From NCBI GenBank assembly GCA_004123355.1, contig SCHM01000001.1, positions 4,394,001 through 4,458,000 of the forward strand: a stretch of 64,000 nucleotides of DNA, given 5' to 3'. The notes under the pieces were generated by a model, which worked only from the letters and a program-made list of their open reading frames with translations, had not been told where the DNA came from and did no database searches. Each line of letters begins with the position of its first letter. The stretch's first letter is position 1. Of the stretch, positions 12,801 through 23,788 are shown one piece after another. The position numbers and the translations under genes are program-made. Origin of the DNA: Amphirosellinia nigrospora. Taxonomy: Eukaryota; Ascomycota; Sordariomycetes; Xylariales; Xylariaceae.

Positions 12801-15800
12801 GCTGTGCGCCAAGTTGGCGCTTATTAGCTCGGAGACAAAGACAGGAATGGCAGCTGTAGCCCTCACCACAGAGCAAGCCGAATCACGTATACACCGCGTG
12901 AATGAAATTTCGACTGAAGGCACGCTTGAAATAGCCTGTTTGAATAGCCCGGACAGCCATACTGTTAGCGGCGACATTGCTAAGGTCCGTTTATTTATCG
13001 ACATGCTTAAGTCTGAGAGCATATTCGCGAGGCAATTGAATGTTGAAATGGCGTACCACTCGAGACATATGAGACCTATTTATGAGGAGTATATCGACAA
13101 AATACAGTATACAGAGCCTGGCCTGAAACCTTACCCCCATGAAGCACTGTTTTTCTCCTCGACCAAAAATGCGAGGGTTTCTGCCTCCGAATTGCAGGAC
13201 CCCGTTATTGGGCTGACAACTTAGTCTCGCCGGTCCGATTCAGCGAGGCTGTGATGCAGATGCTCACAAAACCGGCACAGAAAGCCGATGTTCTATTGCA
13301 CCAACAGAGTTTTCCTGATGGTATAACCGATATATTAGAAATAGGACCGCATAACGCCTTGAATGGCCCCCTGAGAACTATAGTGAGAGCTCTGGAGAAG
13401 GTTGACAGTATCAGGCTTCATACTGTCCTCAAAAGAGGCGCGTGCGCAGTCAGCAGCGCGTTGGAAGCTGCTGGCTCACTATGGGCTCGCGGACATCGCG
13501 TCAATCTTCAGGCGACAAACAATGCTTATCTCGATGTCGACAAAGCAACCATGTTGACAAATCTACCCAGCTATCCTTTCAACCATAGCACCGAATATTG
13601 GTTTGAAAGTCGGCTCAGTAAGAATACGCGCCTGCCGAGATACGCACGCCACGAGCTTCTGGGAGCGCCAGCGCCGGACTGGAACAAGAACAACGCCATT
13701 TGGCGTCATCGCATCTCAATAAATGAGAACCCTTGGCTAGTCGACCATAAAGTATTTGATGATGTCTTGTATCCTGCCGTAAGTTCATCCCCGCCCCAGT
13801 CCCTACTATCAGACGCTAATATGCTTGCAAAGGCGGGTATGCTTGTTATGGCAATAGAGGCTAGTCGCCAGATATCCGACCCTAAGAAAAGTCTCAACGG
13901 CTTCAAATTCTCAGATGTCTCATTTCACCAAGCTTTAAAGGTTCCAAGTGAAGGTGGTCTTGAATCCCACTTCTATCTGCGCCCATGCACAGGGGCCAAC
14001 GAGCTACATGGCCTCGGCTGGAATGAATTCCAGCTATTCACATTAGCCGAAGATGAATGGATCGAACATTGCCGAGGCTATGTATACACCGAGTACAAGG
14101 CCGATGTGCCGCGGACAGTAAATCAAGTTCAAAAGCCGCCGCGGACAAGTATTCCAAACGAAGTAAACGAAGGCCACGATAGCTCGAGGACGATATCGAA
14201 GAAACAAGTTTACAGCACATTTAGCAACTGTGGTAATATTTTTGGCCCTCAATTTCAAACGCTCGAAGAGATCTCGATGAGCTCAAAATCGACGACGCGA
14301 GCGACAGTCAAAACCCGGTTAAGAGCATTGAGGCGTCAATGCCCTATCAGCATATACAACCTCATGTCATACATCCAGTGAGCTTGGACGGAATCATTCA
14401 AGCGAACTTAATTCCCCTGATATGCGATTCTCTGCGTTCCCCAACAGCGTTCGTGCCATTCTACGCTAAAGAACTATGGATCTCTGCCAAATCGCTAGAT
14501 ACCGACGATAGTTACACAGTGTCAGCTCAAGCTGAACAACGAGGCCCTGTCAAAGCCGAGAGTACATTTACTGCTATTTAGCAACAAGACTGGATTGATT
14601 ATGGCCAAGGGGGAGGGTTTTGTACTTAGCGCTCTTCGTGGAAATGCGCCTCACCTCGAAAAATCGTCGAAGCACATTGCTTTTCATATAGAGTGGAAAC
14701 CCGACTTTACATTGACCGAGCCATTATCTATCGCTGAGGCGCAGTAGATCATACTGGCCCAGCGTACTCATTATTGGCTTATGAGTCTTTATCCTTAGAT
14801 CTCATGCGCAGCGCCCTCGAACTGGACTTGACGCAGGAGTTCGACAAGATGCCTCGCCACCGTCAACTGTACTTGAGCTATATGAAGCATGTTGAAAATA
14901 CAACTATAAAGCCCATCGCATACGACATTGAAAAGCTTCAGCAAAGTCCAGAAGGAGCCCTTATCATTGCCGTCGGACAAGCTTTGCCTCAGATCCTCAT
15001 GGGAGAAATCGACCCTTTGGAGGTGTTTTTCAGTGGAAAGCTGGCCGACGACTTCTACCAAGGGGCTTTTGGTGCGGAAAGGTGCTTTACTCAGTTGAGC
15101 AGCTACCTTGATGCCTTGACTCATAAAAACCCATCAATGAATTTCCTTGTACGTTCTTCTCTACTCCACTCGTCGTCTTGTTGCGCCTACCCGCTCGTTC
15201 TTTATTCTAACCGAAAGATGTAGGAGATTGGCGCAGGTACAGGTGGCACCACCAAGTCTATCATGAAGGCGCTCACTCGAAATCAAGAGCGATTTCTAGA
15301 ATATTGCTTTACTGATATCTCACCTGCTTTTTTCGAGGTGGCACGAGATCTTTTCAGTGATCATGCAGCGCGAATGAGTTACAAAGTGCTGAATATAGAG
15401 AAAGATGTTGAAGAACAGGGATTTGAGTTGGGCCAGTACGATATAATCATTGCAGCGAATGTCCTCCACGCCACACAAAACATCGAGGTCACATTACGCA
15501 ATACAAGACGGCTTCTTAAACCGGGAGGGAAGCTATTACTATATGAGTGCACTAATCCGGCTGCACTCAACGTCAATCTTGTATTCGGTACGCTACCTGG
15601 CTGGTGGCTTTCGCAGGAGCCCCATAGAGCATTTGGGCCGCTGATGACCAAAGAGAGCTGGGGCGAATCCCTACAATCAGCGGGATTCTCTGGGATAGAC
15701 GCCGTATTTCCCGACTTTCCGGACCGGCGGATCAGTTCGGATCCATCCTGGTGTCAACTGCAGCTGGTCCCATCGAAGAGCCCCTAGAACTAGCGCCTGC

Positions 15801-18582
15801 TTTATAATCAAGTTGGACGGCTCACATTCTCAATCGGAGGTGGCCAATGAGATGTATAGTACTCTGAGGCAAGAGGTACCATGCGAAGTCGTTGACCTTT
15901 CTCGAATACGCGATAAAGGTTTCCAAAATACACCTGTATCATCCTCACCGATCTGGAAACGCCAATTCTAAGACACCCATCCGCTGAGGTGCTTGCCTCG
16001 CTCAAGCACATATTAGCACGAAGTAACCGAATACTATGGCTGTCTAGAGACGGTAGCATGAACCCGAACCACGAGTTACTGACAGGGTTTGCGCGCGTCA
16101 TCAGAGCCGAACATCCAGGGTTGAAATTCATTACGATTTCTTTCGATAACGTGGACGACTTGCCGACTTTAGCTGACACTTCTATGAAAATCTTGCGCAC
16201 ATCATACACTAGTAGTGAGAACTCTTTCCTTATTAGTAATGGTACTATACAGATTGCGAGAGTGGTGCCGGCGAATCCAATTAGCAAGCATGTTCAGGCA
16301 CAAACTGGCAATCTTGAAGCTGCCGAGGAGATATTCGGTACTGAACGGGCATTGTCACTCCAGATAGAATCTCTATCTCAACTTGACACGCTTCGATACG
16401 AAGACGACTTAATATTCGAAACTGAAATTGCAGAGCACGATGTCGAATTCAAAGTCATGGCTACAGGGATAAGCTTTCGTGACCTAGCCTTGGCCTTGGG
16501 TCAAGTAGGTGGCGATGTAATGTTTGGTGTTGAAGCTGCTGGTATCGTCACTCGAGCCGGTCCCAATGCTACGTTTAAAGTAGGCGACAGGGTTCTGGGG
16601 CTCTCAACGTCTGGCACAGCCAAAACTTACGTACGAACCCGTGACGCTTTCTTAACAGCTGTCCCGAGTTAATGAGTTGGGCAGAGGCTGCGTCTATTCC
16701 ATTTGCTTCCTCAGCAGCCTATGCTATCCTTGAAAACATCCAGGATGGCGACACTATTCTTATTCACTCTGCGACCGGTGGAGTTGGCCAAGCTGCTATC
16801 CAGCTAGCTCAAAGCCGCGGTGCCGAGATTTTTGTGACTGCAGGGACGAAGGAAAAACAAGATTTCCTACATACTACTTACAGTATCCCACGAAGCCACA
16901 TATTTTCTAGCCGAGACACATCATTCAAGGAAGGCGTACATCTACTCACAAAATCTCGTGGCGTGGACATAGTTCTGAACTGTCTCTCTGGAGATGGGAT
17001 TATGGCATCATGGGATTGCGTCGCACCATTCGGGAGATTCGTCGAGCTAGGGCTAAAGGACTCTTCTAGCCACACCTCTTTAAGCGTACGAAATCTCGGC
17101 CGCAATGTTCGTTTCGAGCAGTTTGATTTCATATACCTTGTGAAAAATGACCCCATCCGCGCCCAGCGTATTTTCCAGAGGGCCATGGACCAAGTCCTTG
17201 CAAATGACTATCCACGGCGCACATCAACCATAGAATACTCGTTCTCTCAAGCTCAGGATGCTTTCCGCGACATACAAAGCCGGAGATACATTGGCAAGGT
17301 TGTCCTCGAATCCCATGATGACGATATCGTGTCCGTCATACCCAGCTCAAAACCCACAACAACATTCGATCCTGATGTTTCCTTTGTCATTGTTGGGGGG
17401 CTTGGTGGGCTTGGCCAGGTTATTGCCCGTTGGGCGGTCGATCGAGGCGCGAAAAATCTCATCTTACTCTCAAGAAGCGGTCCCGCGAAGCCCGCCGCGA
17501 AAGCATTTCTGGACGCGATCACACCTCTTTGTCAGACTGTGGCAGCTCCTGCATGTGATGTAGCAGACAAACAAGCGCTAGAGAAGTGCATTACGGAGTG
17601 CTTAACGTATATGCCAAGAATCAAAGGGTGCATACAAGGATCCATGGTGCTGAAAGTAAGATATCCCTATGCTGAGTCGAACCAAGGCTCATCAACTAAC
17701 GCGAGAATAGGATAACCGCTTTCTTGATATGTCTATCGAGGAATGGAACGATGCCTTGCGACCCAAAGTCGATGCGTCTTGGAATCTACATCACGTACTG
17801 GGACACGACCTGGACTTCTTCGTGCTACTCTCATCTACAATGGGCATCATCGGCAACAAGGAGCAATCGAACTATGCGGCGGGCAATACCTTCAAGGATT
17901 CTCTAGCGCGTTATCGACTATCCCAAGGCCTACCTGCAGTATCTCTAGATCTTCCTGCGATCGAGGACGTCGGTTTCGTCGCCGAAAAGCCTGAGCTCTT
18001 GGAAAGTATGCGCGCAGCTGGCAACGGCTTCATGCCAGTCAAAGAGGTTCTCGCTGTTCTAGACTATCATTGTGGATTATCAACAAAGCCCCCTCCCATT
18101 GAAGAGGCACAGGTAATACTCCGGCCAGGTCTGCCGCATGAGCTCGATCACCTAGGCATCGCACAGCCGTCCTGGATGCAAGATCCTCTATTCAATCAGC
18201 TCGGACAACTGGAAGCTAGCATTTTAACTGATGGGGGGTCGGTCGTGAAGAAGGAGGCAAAATACGCTGCCCATATCGCAGCAGCAGCATCAGTAGCCGA
18301 GGCGGAAGCCATCGTTTTAGATGCCCTGCTTAATAAGCTGTCCCGGGTACTCAGTGTTGACGCTTCGGACCTCGACCCCAGCAAGCCCCTATACGCTTAT
18401 GGCGTGGACTCGTTGGTGGCGGTTGACGTGCGGTCGTGGTTGTCGAAAGATTTAGGGTCCGAGGTGTCCGTCTTTGACTTGAACTCGCAGGCGAGTATAA
18501 GGCATTTGGCAAAGGTCGCCACGGATAAAACCGCTTCCTGCCAGCTTTTACGAAGGCTGAGCAGGGCGAGGTGCAGTTTTAA
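9852..18582 (+). CDS. Highly reducing type I polyketide synthase (KS-AT-DH-MT-ER-KR-ACP)
   Basis: Iterative PKS building a reduced, C-methylated chain; about 2,580 codons after removing 12 introns (10026-10077, 10223-10273, 10399-10533, 10848-10962, 11445-11522, 11658-11707, 11900-12016, 12386-12438, 12549-12691, 13779-13832, 15149-15223, 17656-17710). Start chosen at [18 protein letters not shown] with Cys at 10612, [26 protein letters not shown] and GHSSGE (Ser at 12718). [13 protein letters not shown] and [22 protein letters not shown] near 15225. [13 protein letters not shown] near 16765. [16 protein letters not shown] near 17393 and [22 protein letters not shown] near 18400. No release domain follows. 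One-base slips near 13206, 14310, 14577, 14744, 15800-15970, 16669 and 18527 interrupt the frame; family similarity resumes after each. The end assumes a slip in the A run at 18527, giving the tail [12 protein letters not shown]. Product unknown. Confidence 0.93.
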
Positions 18583-18600
18583 ACGAAACGAAACGAAACG
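18581..18600. repeat. (AAACG)4 tandem repeat
   Basis: Four perfect copies of AAACG directly at the PKS stop codon and the start of its 3' untranslated region. Confidence 0.9.
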
Positions 18601-19130
18601 AAGTCATGACGTCGCATTTATCTCCTATTTCATATACTTCTGGTCTTTGGGCTGATTATCCCTTTTCTCTTTGGTGGTAGTTGGCGTTGGTACGAGTTTT
18701 ATGATGATGATGATGATGAGCGGTCATGCCTGTTTTCAACTAACGAAGCATATGAGGTTTAGAAATAGTTCAGAAGTTGACTACCTAGAAGCATTATATC
18801 CAATATTATATATGGCGCTTGTCTACTAGATAAATTCATTAGCAAACGATGTTCATGTTTCACAAAAGTCCGATGCTTCGTGATACCCCACCCAGACCCA
18901 ACACCCCAAGCCGCTACTGGATAGCCTGGACAACCCCACCGTGACATGGCGGGTAGAAATAGCCCGCGAAACTACCAAGTTAGCCTGTCCAACACCTTCC
19001 TATCGTGTTTATACCTAAACACCTATTTTATTTCCCCGTAGATCGAACGAAGCGGATCTACCCGTCTCTAGGAGCAAGCCTTCTGGTGTCAATCTCAGTT
19101 CGTGGCCAGACATACCCAGCCAGTGAGACG
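18583..19130. other. PKS-twinfilin intergenic region
   Basis: Contains the AAACG repeat and a (ATG)n microsatellite at 18701-18720. No gene recognised. It should hold the PKS terminator and the twinfilin promoter on the same strand. Confidence 0.6.
18701..18720. repeat. ATG/GAT trinucleotide microsatellite
   Basis: Six-unit run of ATG/TGA/GAT phase in non-coding DNA downstream of the PKS. Confidence 0.85.
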
Positions 19131-20305
19131 ATGCAGTCTGGCATATCAGGTACGAAACTCTGGTGTATACATCAATGGTCTATGCCGAGTCGAGGGAAGA
19201 AGTAGTTCCTGGCTGACTAGCACTCCGCCCACCTGCCAGCTTCCCAGGAGCTCGTCCCAATTCAACAGCCTCGTCTCGGACAGTTCGAAATTCGGCCTTC
19301 TCGTCACCATCTCGTCCGAAGCCTCACTATCCGGGCCAGCCTACCCCGCACCTCGCCCGATTTCGACACCAACCTCAACCAGCTGACCGACTACCTGAAG
19401 CCCGATGAACCACTATACATCCTGCTGCGACGCTACGACAATGCGCCCTTCCTCGTCGCCATCACCTACGTTCCCGACAACGCCAAGGTGCGCCAGAAGA
19501 TGCTCTTTGCCGCCACGCGCCTGACTCTGGTACGCGAGCTCGGGTCCGACCACTTCCGCGAGACCATCTTCGCTACCACCGCCGATGAGCTGACCCCGGC
19601 CGGCTTTGCTAAGCACGACAAGCATGCCGGCCTGGACGCCCCCCTGACCGAAGAGGAGCGCACCCTAGGCGAGGTGAAGCGCCTCGAGGCTGAGGCTGGT
19701 ACTGGCACCGGCGTGCGCGAGATCCATCTTAGCTCGAACATGAGCATGCCAGTTAATAACGACGCATTGAGCGCGCTTACTGAGATAGGCCGCGGCGGTG
19801 GGCGTGTGCTGGTGATGCTGGTCAGTACTCAACTTTGCTACCGCTCTCTATGACACGGTAGAGGACATATGCAGATGTAGATTGGCCTCCTAACCGACCT
19901 TTACAGAAAGTCAACTCCCAAGACGAAGCCATCGAACTGGTGCCCGACTCCTCCAACCCTTCGTCCGTTACCGAGGCTGTGAACGCCATCTCTACCTCGG
20001 AACCTAGATTTACCTTCTTTCGGTACCGGCCTTCCCGTGCCGGCGCCGAAGGCAAGGACGCCCTCCTCTTTTTCTATACGAATCCGGCAACGGCCGGCAC
20101 CAAGGCCGTCAAGAACCGCATGATCTATCCGCTACAGAAGAGAGCTCTACTGTTCATGGCCGAGAATAAGTGTGGTTGTGCCGTGGAAAAGAAATTTGAG
20201 GTCGAGGACCCCAGTGAAATCACCGAAGAGTTGGTACTAGATGAACTATTCCCCAAGGTAGAGACAAAGGCAGCCTTCAAGAGGCCTAAGAGACCCGGCC
20301 GATGA
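19131..20305 (+). CDS. TWF1: Twinfilin (two ADF-homology domains)
   Basis: Actin-monomer-binding protein of the ADF/cofilin superfamily, acting at cortical actin. A very short first exon encodes MQSGIS; an intron follows with donor gtacga and acceptor ctag ahead of the SQELV block. ADF-H domain 1 includes SDSSKFGLLVTISSEA, TDYLKPDEPLYILLRRYD, YVPDNAKVRQKMLFAATR and ELGSDHFRETIFATT. The linker has PLTEEERTLGEVKRLEAEAG. A second intron runs from the gtcagt after VLVML to the acag before KVNSQDE (ending about 19906). ADF-H domain 2 has FTFFRYRP, LLFFYTNPA, IYPLQKRALLFMAE and ITEELVLDELFPK, with the basic C-terminus FKRPKRPGR. The frame slips at least twice between about 19240 and 19350, where similarity moves between frames. 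About 330 residues, as in other fungal twinfilins. It converges on the carrier gene downstream. Confidence 0.88.
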
Positions 20306-20619
20306 TTCAACAGCTGAGACGCGCTGACTAACGTTGTTATGCTTGTGGCATCACGAACGAGCTGATGGAAAAATACATATCGGGAGTATCAGGTGTAGAC
20401 ACACAAGAAAAGAAAATACAACACGAAATCCTGGGAGACAAGAGAGGCACTTTCTGCTGCCATTTCCTTTTTTGCATTGGCACGGATCCCAAATGCTGAC
20501 TCTCAAAATGCGGATGCTACTTATGGAAATGATATTTCCAAACCCTTCAACATGACCGCCCAACTATCTCCTCCGCGCTCGAATCCATTAGGGTGGTGCT
20601 TGGGACAAAGCATGTCTCC
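20306..20619. other. Convergent 3' intergenic region
   Basis: About 310 bp between the stops of two convergent genes (twinfilin and the carrier). It should hold both terminators; no further gene is seen. Confidence 0.6.
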
Positions 20620-21876
20620 TTATTCCTCGTACTTGTTCCCCGTCAATACAGACGGCCCGCTCTTCTCCAGTTTATCTTTGAGGTATTCATATACCGTAAA
20701 CGTGACGGCCTGACCCGGCGCGACACGCATGATTCGCGGTGTGATGCCCTTGTAGAAAGCATGGAAACCTTCTTGCCTACAATACCCAACGCAATTAACA
20801 ATCGAAGGACTTAAAGACCACGGCGCCCACAACTCAAAGTCACCAGTAGCAGAACTTACCGGAACATGTCCCCAGCAATCTGGGTAATTCTCTTGAGTGC
20901 GCTGACGCCCGGCTCGGCAGGCGTCTTCTGCAGCCTCGTCTTGATCGTGTCGATGGGCGCATTACTCAATGGGCCCATAGCACCACTAACGAGGCCGATT
21001 AACGTAGTCTGCCAACTAGGCAGAGCCGCGTTGTCGGGCTGTCTACGTAGCAACGTCTCCTTGAAGTACGTGTAGGCGGTGAAGTTGACGGCCTGGTTGG
21101 AGCCCTGGCGTAGGGCTGTAAGACTAACTCCACGGTACAAGGCGCCGGCGCCCTCCTCCTTCACGACGGTATATAGCGCGTGCGCGGCGTTGCGGTACTT
21201 TGGTATGTCGAGCGGGTCCGCCATGCTATGGTGTTGCGCCTGCAAGCGAATCTTGATGACCTCCATGGGCGTCACGACGGCCACGGCCTCTGTCACGCCC
21301 GCCGCGAGACCCGCGACAAATGTACCCGACCCCGAGATGGTTTTTGTGTTCTTGTCTGCGAGCAACTGCTTGTACGACTCGAACGACGTGAACCGGATCG
21401 CCATTTTGGGTACAATGCCCGTTAACACGGCCCCGAGTCCCTTGTACAACCCCAGGGGCGTCTCGCGACGGACAATCTCAGCGCCAGTCTTGATAAAGCC
21501 GCGCTTTGGGCTCCGGGTTGACGTGCACGGCGCGAGAGTTGCATGCGCACTTTTATTGTGTCTGTAACGGCGTGGTACTGTGTCAGCCACAGAGTATTGG
21601 AATGCGGCGTTGATAAAGCCAGTTCGTCAAGATCTAGGTGCATAGGAATGTACATACCGAGGGGATGACACACAAGAGCCTCCATCATACCAGCACCTCC
21701 ACCAGCTACAGATATAACCAGCCTAGTCAGCAAGAGGCACATCAAAATTGCCGCCTCTTTCTTTTAAGTAGGGCAGCACATTGTTGAATTTAGATTGCAT
21801 ATCATAACTCACCGATCAGGTTCGTTGCCGCCGATGGCGGCGCCTTGCCATCTTTACCACCAACTTTAGTCGCCAT
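20620..21876 (-). CDS. SFC1: Mitochondrial succinate/fumarate carrier (SFC1/ACR1/AcuL-like)
   Basis: Inner-mitochondrial-membrane carrier exchanging cytosolic succinate for matrix fumarate, needed for growth on two-carbon sources in yeast and Aspergillus. Start at MATKVGGKDGKAPPSAATN (21876). Three solute-carrier repeats are visible with PX[DE]XX[RK]-type signatures: HPLDTIKVRMQ, TPMEVIKIRLQ and APIDTIKTRLQ. Family-specific blocks include AGGGAGMMEALVCHPL, YKGLGAVLTGIVPKMAIRF, LQAQHHSMADPLD and GITPRIMRVAPGQAVTFTVYEYL. Introns interrupt after NLI, after CHPL and after GDMFR. A one-base slip sits in the C run at 21508-21510, joining RQPGA to PKRGFIKTG. Length is about 330 residues. I am confident of the subfamily because repeats 2 and 3 match acetate-induced succinate/fumarate carriers closely in memory; transport itself is not proven by sequence. 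Confidence 0.9.
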
Positions 21877-23788
21877 CTCAAGTTCAGGCAATCAAAAACT
21901 TGGGCTTGCGCCCTTTGTTGATTTAGATTCTATACCGTCCTATTGCTCCTTTGTCGGGTATACAGCTCGTATGCTATGTTTGAACCACGCTATGCAAGAA
22001 TTTCAACAGATGTGATCGCACAGTTCCGACGATATGCGCATGCAATAGTGAATCGGATACGATCGGGCGTCTCACGACTGAGTATACAAAGTAGCTAGGG
22101 GACTCGCGTTCTAGATTCTTCTGGAATTATAAGATACTGATAAAAGAGGAAGTCTTTTAATGGAGAAACGGTGACCAAGTCAAGAAAGAAAAGTATGGTT
22201 TCGATGTGGGACAGAGGTAGAGAGAAGAGAGATATCAATGAATAATGAGAAACGAGCTACCTCGAAGCGACCCGGGACCCAAGCTTGCGGCTAAGGGCAA
22301 ATCTATATAACGGAACCGTTACCTGGGAACCTACCCTACGCCAAGGGCGTCTAGACGGAAGAAGCTTGAGTCACATAGCCACACCCTCTCCACGTGCCAG
22401 AGAAAGGACATACTTGCTAGTGTAGCCAGATGCCCATTGTTCCGCGGCACTCTCAGATGTGGGTGGGGACAAGAACACGAGACATGCTGAAAGAGAACAA
22501 GATCCTTGAATAATATTAACAAAGAAAACGGCCTTGGAGAGACACTAGTCCAGCCTACCTCGAGCTGCGTCAGAAGCAAAATCGAGAGATTGACGGTAGA
22601 CATACTAGAACTAATAGGTGATCTACTTGGTATCGATGAAGGTAAAATAAACCCCTGACGAGGGTTGGATCCCTGCCTTGTTCGGTATAAGTGCTTTGTC
22701 TCAACATACTACTATTCTAAGCCTTTCCCCGGTGACCGTGACGAATTATCAAAAGATTTCCCTCCCTAGGCCAACCTAGCTTCGTCCCGTTAGTCCTGAT
22801 GCGTGGTACGGGCAGCCGGAAGGGAACGGCTTGCGAATTCGGCGAACCGGAAATTCTAGCATTGGCGCGTCTTCTTGGACGCGATTAATTTCCAGCTGTC
22901 GCTCAAAAATCGTTAATTCTTCCTATTCTCCTAACTAATAAGAATACTCATTTCTTAAAAACAGTCAATTGGACTTTCTCTCTACTCTACAAACAGTTCG
23001 TGGCAGTTTTTCTCCCTGGAAGCGCGCGCTCCTTTTGATGTGAATGGGCAGTGACGTCGTTTCCGTCGCGCTTATGAGCTCATATGGAGCTTAACCGACA
23101 GAAAGCCGAGCTTGTGATTTTGCGGGGTGTCTGTGTTCCCCGCCATACAGGTATGTACCGATACTGTGCTCGAACTGTGGCTTCGACCCGGGCCAAACTG
23201 AGTCGGACCAAGACAGCTTCAGAGTAACAGCCGAGGTTGAAACCGGGATTTAGCTGAAAAAAAAATTGATCTTCGTATACATTTACAGCTACTATCCCGG
23301 TGACACTGTCTTAGCCGTTGCGTCGGAAATTATAGGAGCCCTTACTGCTGGACTCTCCTAGTATGTGTTCAATAACATGTAGATATCACATGCATGTAGA
23401 TGTGTTGCACGAGTCAGCCTGTCATAGAGAAGATCTAATCACGTATTTGAAACATCCATCAACATCCAGGTGCGCAGGGAAGGCGATCATATTAATTTTC
23501 AGTCGATAAGTTTCTATCTCGAATCATCTAAAGCTTACTGTCCGAAAATGTACGCAACCATATAAAACGCCCAAACTCCAATCCGTCGCCGGCCTTATTC
23601 CAGCTTTGGCTTTGCCCATTGAATCTCTATGATGCGCCCACTGTAATATTTTGTGTTGAATCCCCGTCGTAAACCTGCATGCCGAATGAAAAGGGGTATA
23701 TGTGGCGCTTTAGAAGTCATGAATTCGCAAAATTGAAACGTAAACGTCAGTTATCCCTACTAGACCGAAACCAGAGAAACCAGAGAAA
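21877..23788. other. Intergenic region between carrier and sconB
   Basis: About 1.9 kb with no recognised gene on either strand. The first part should contain the carrier promoter (upstream, minus strand). The last part is the sconB 3' region and includes a short tandem duplication (ccagagaaa twice, about 23770-23788). Confidence 0.55.

Noticed and set aside
9852-18582. PKS as a degenerate pseudogene
   Set aside because: All catalytic motifs of seven domains are intact and the breaks are the same one-base changes seen in conserved housekeeping genes of the window.
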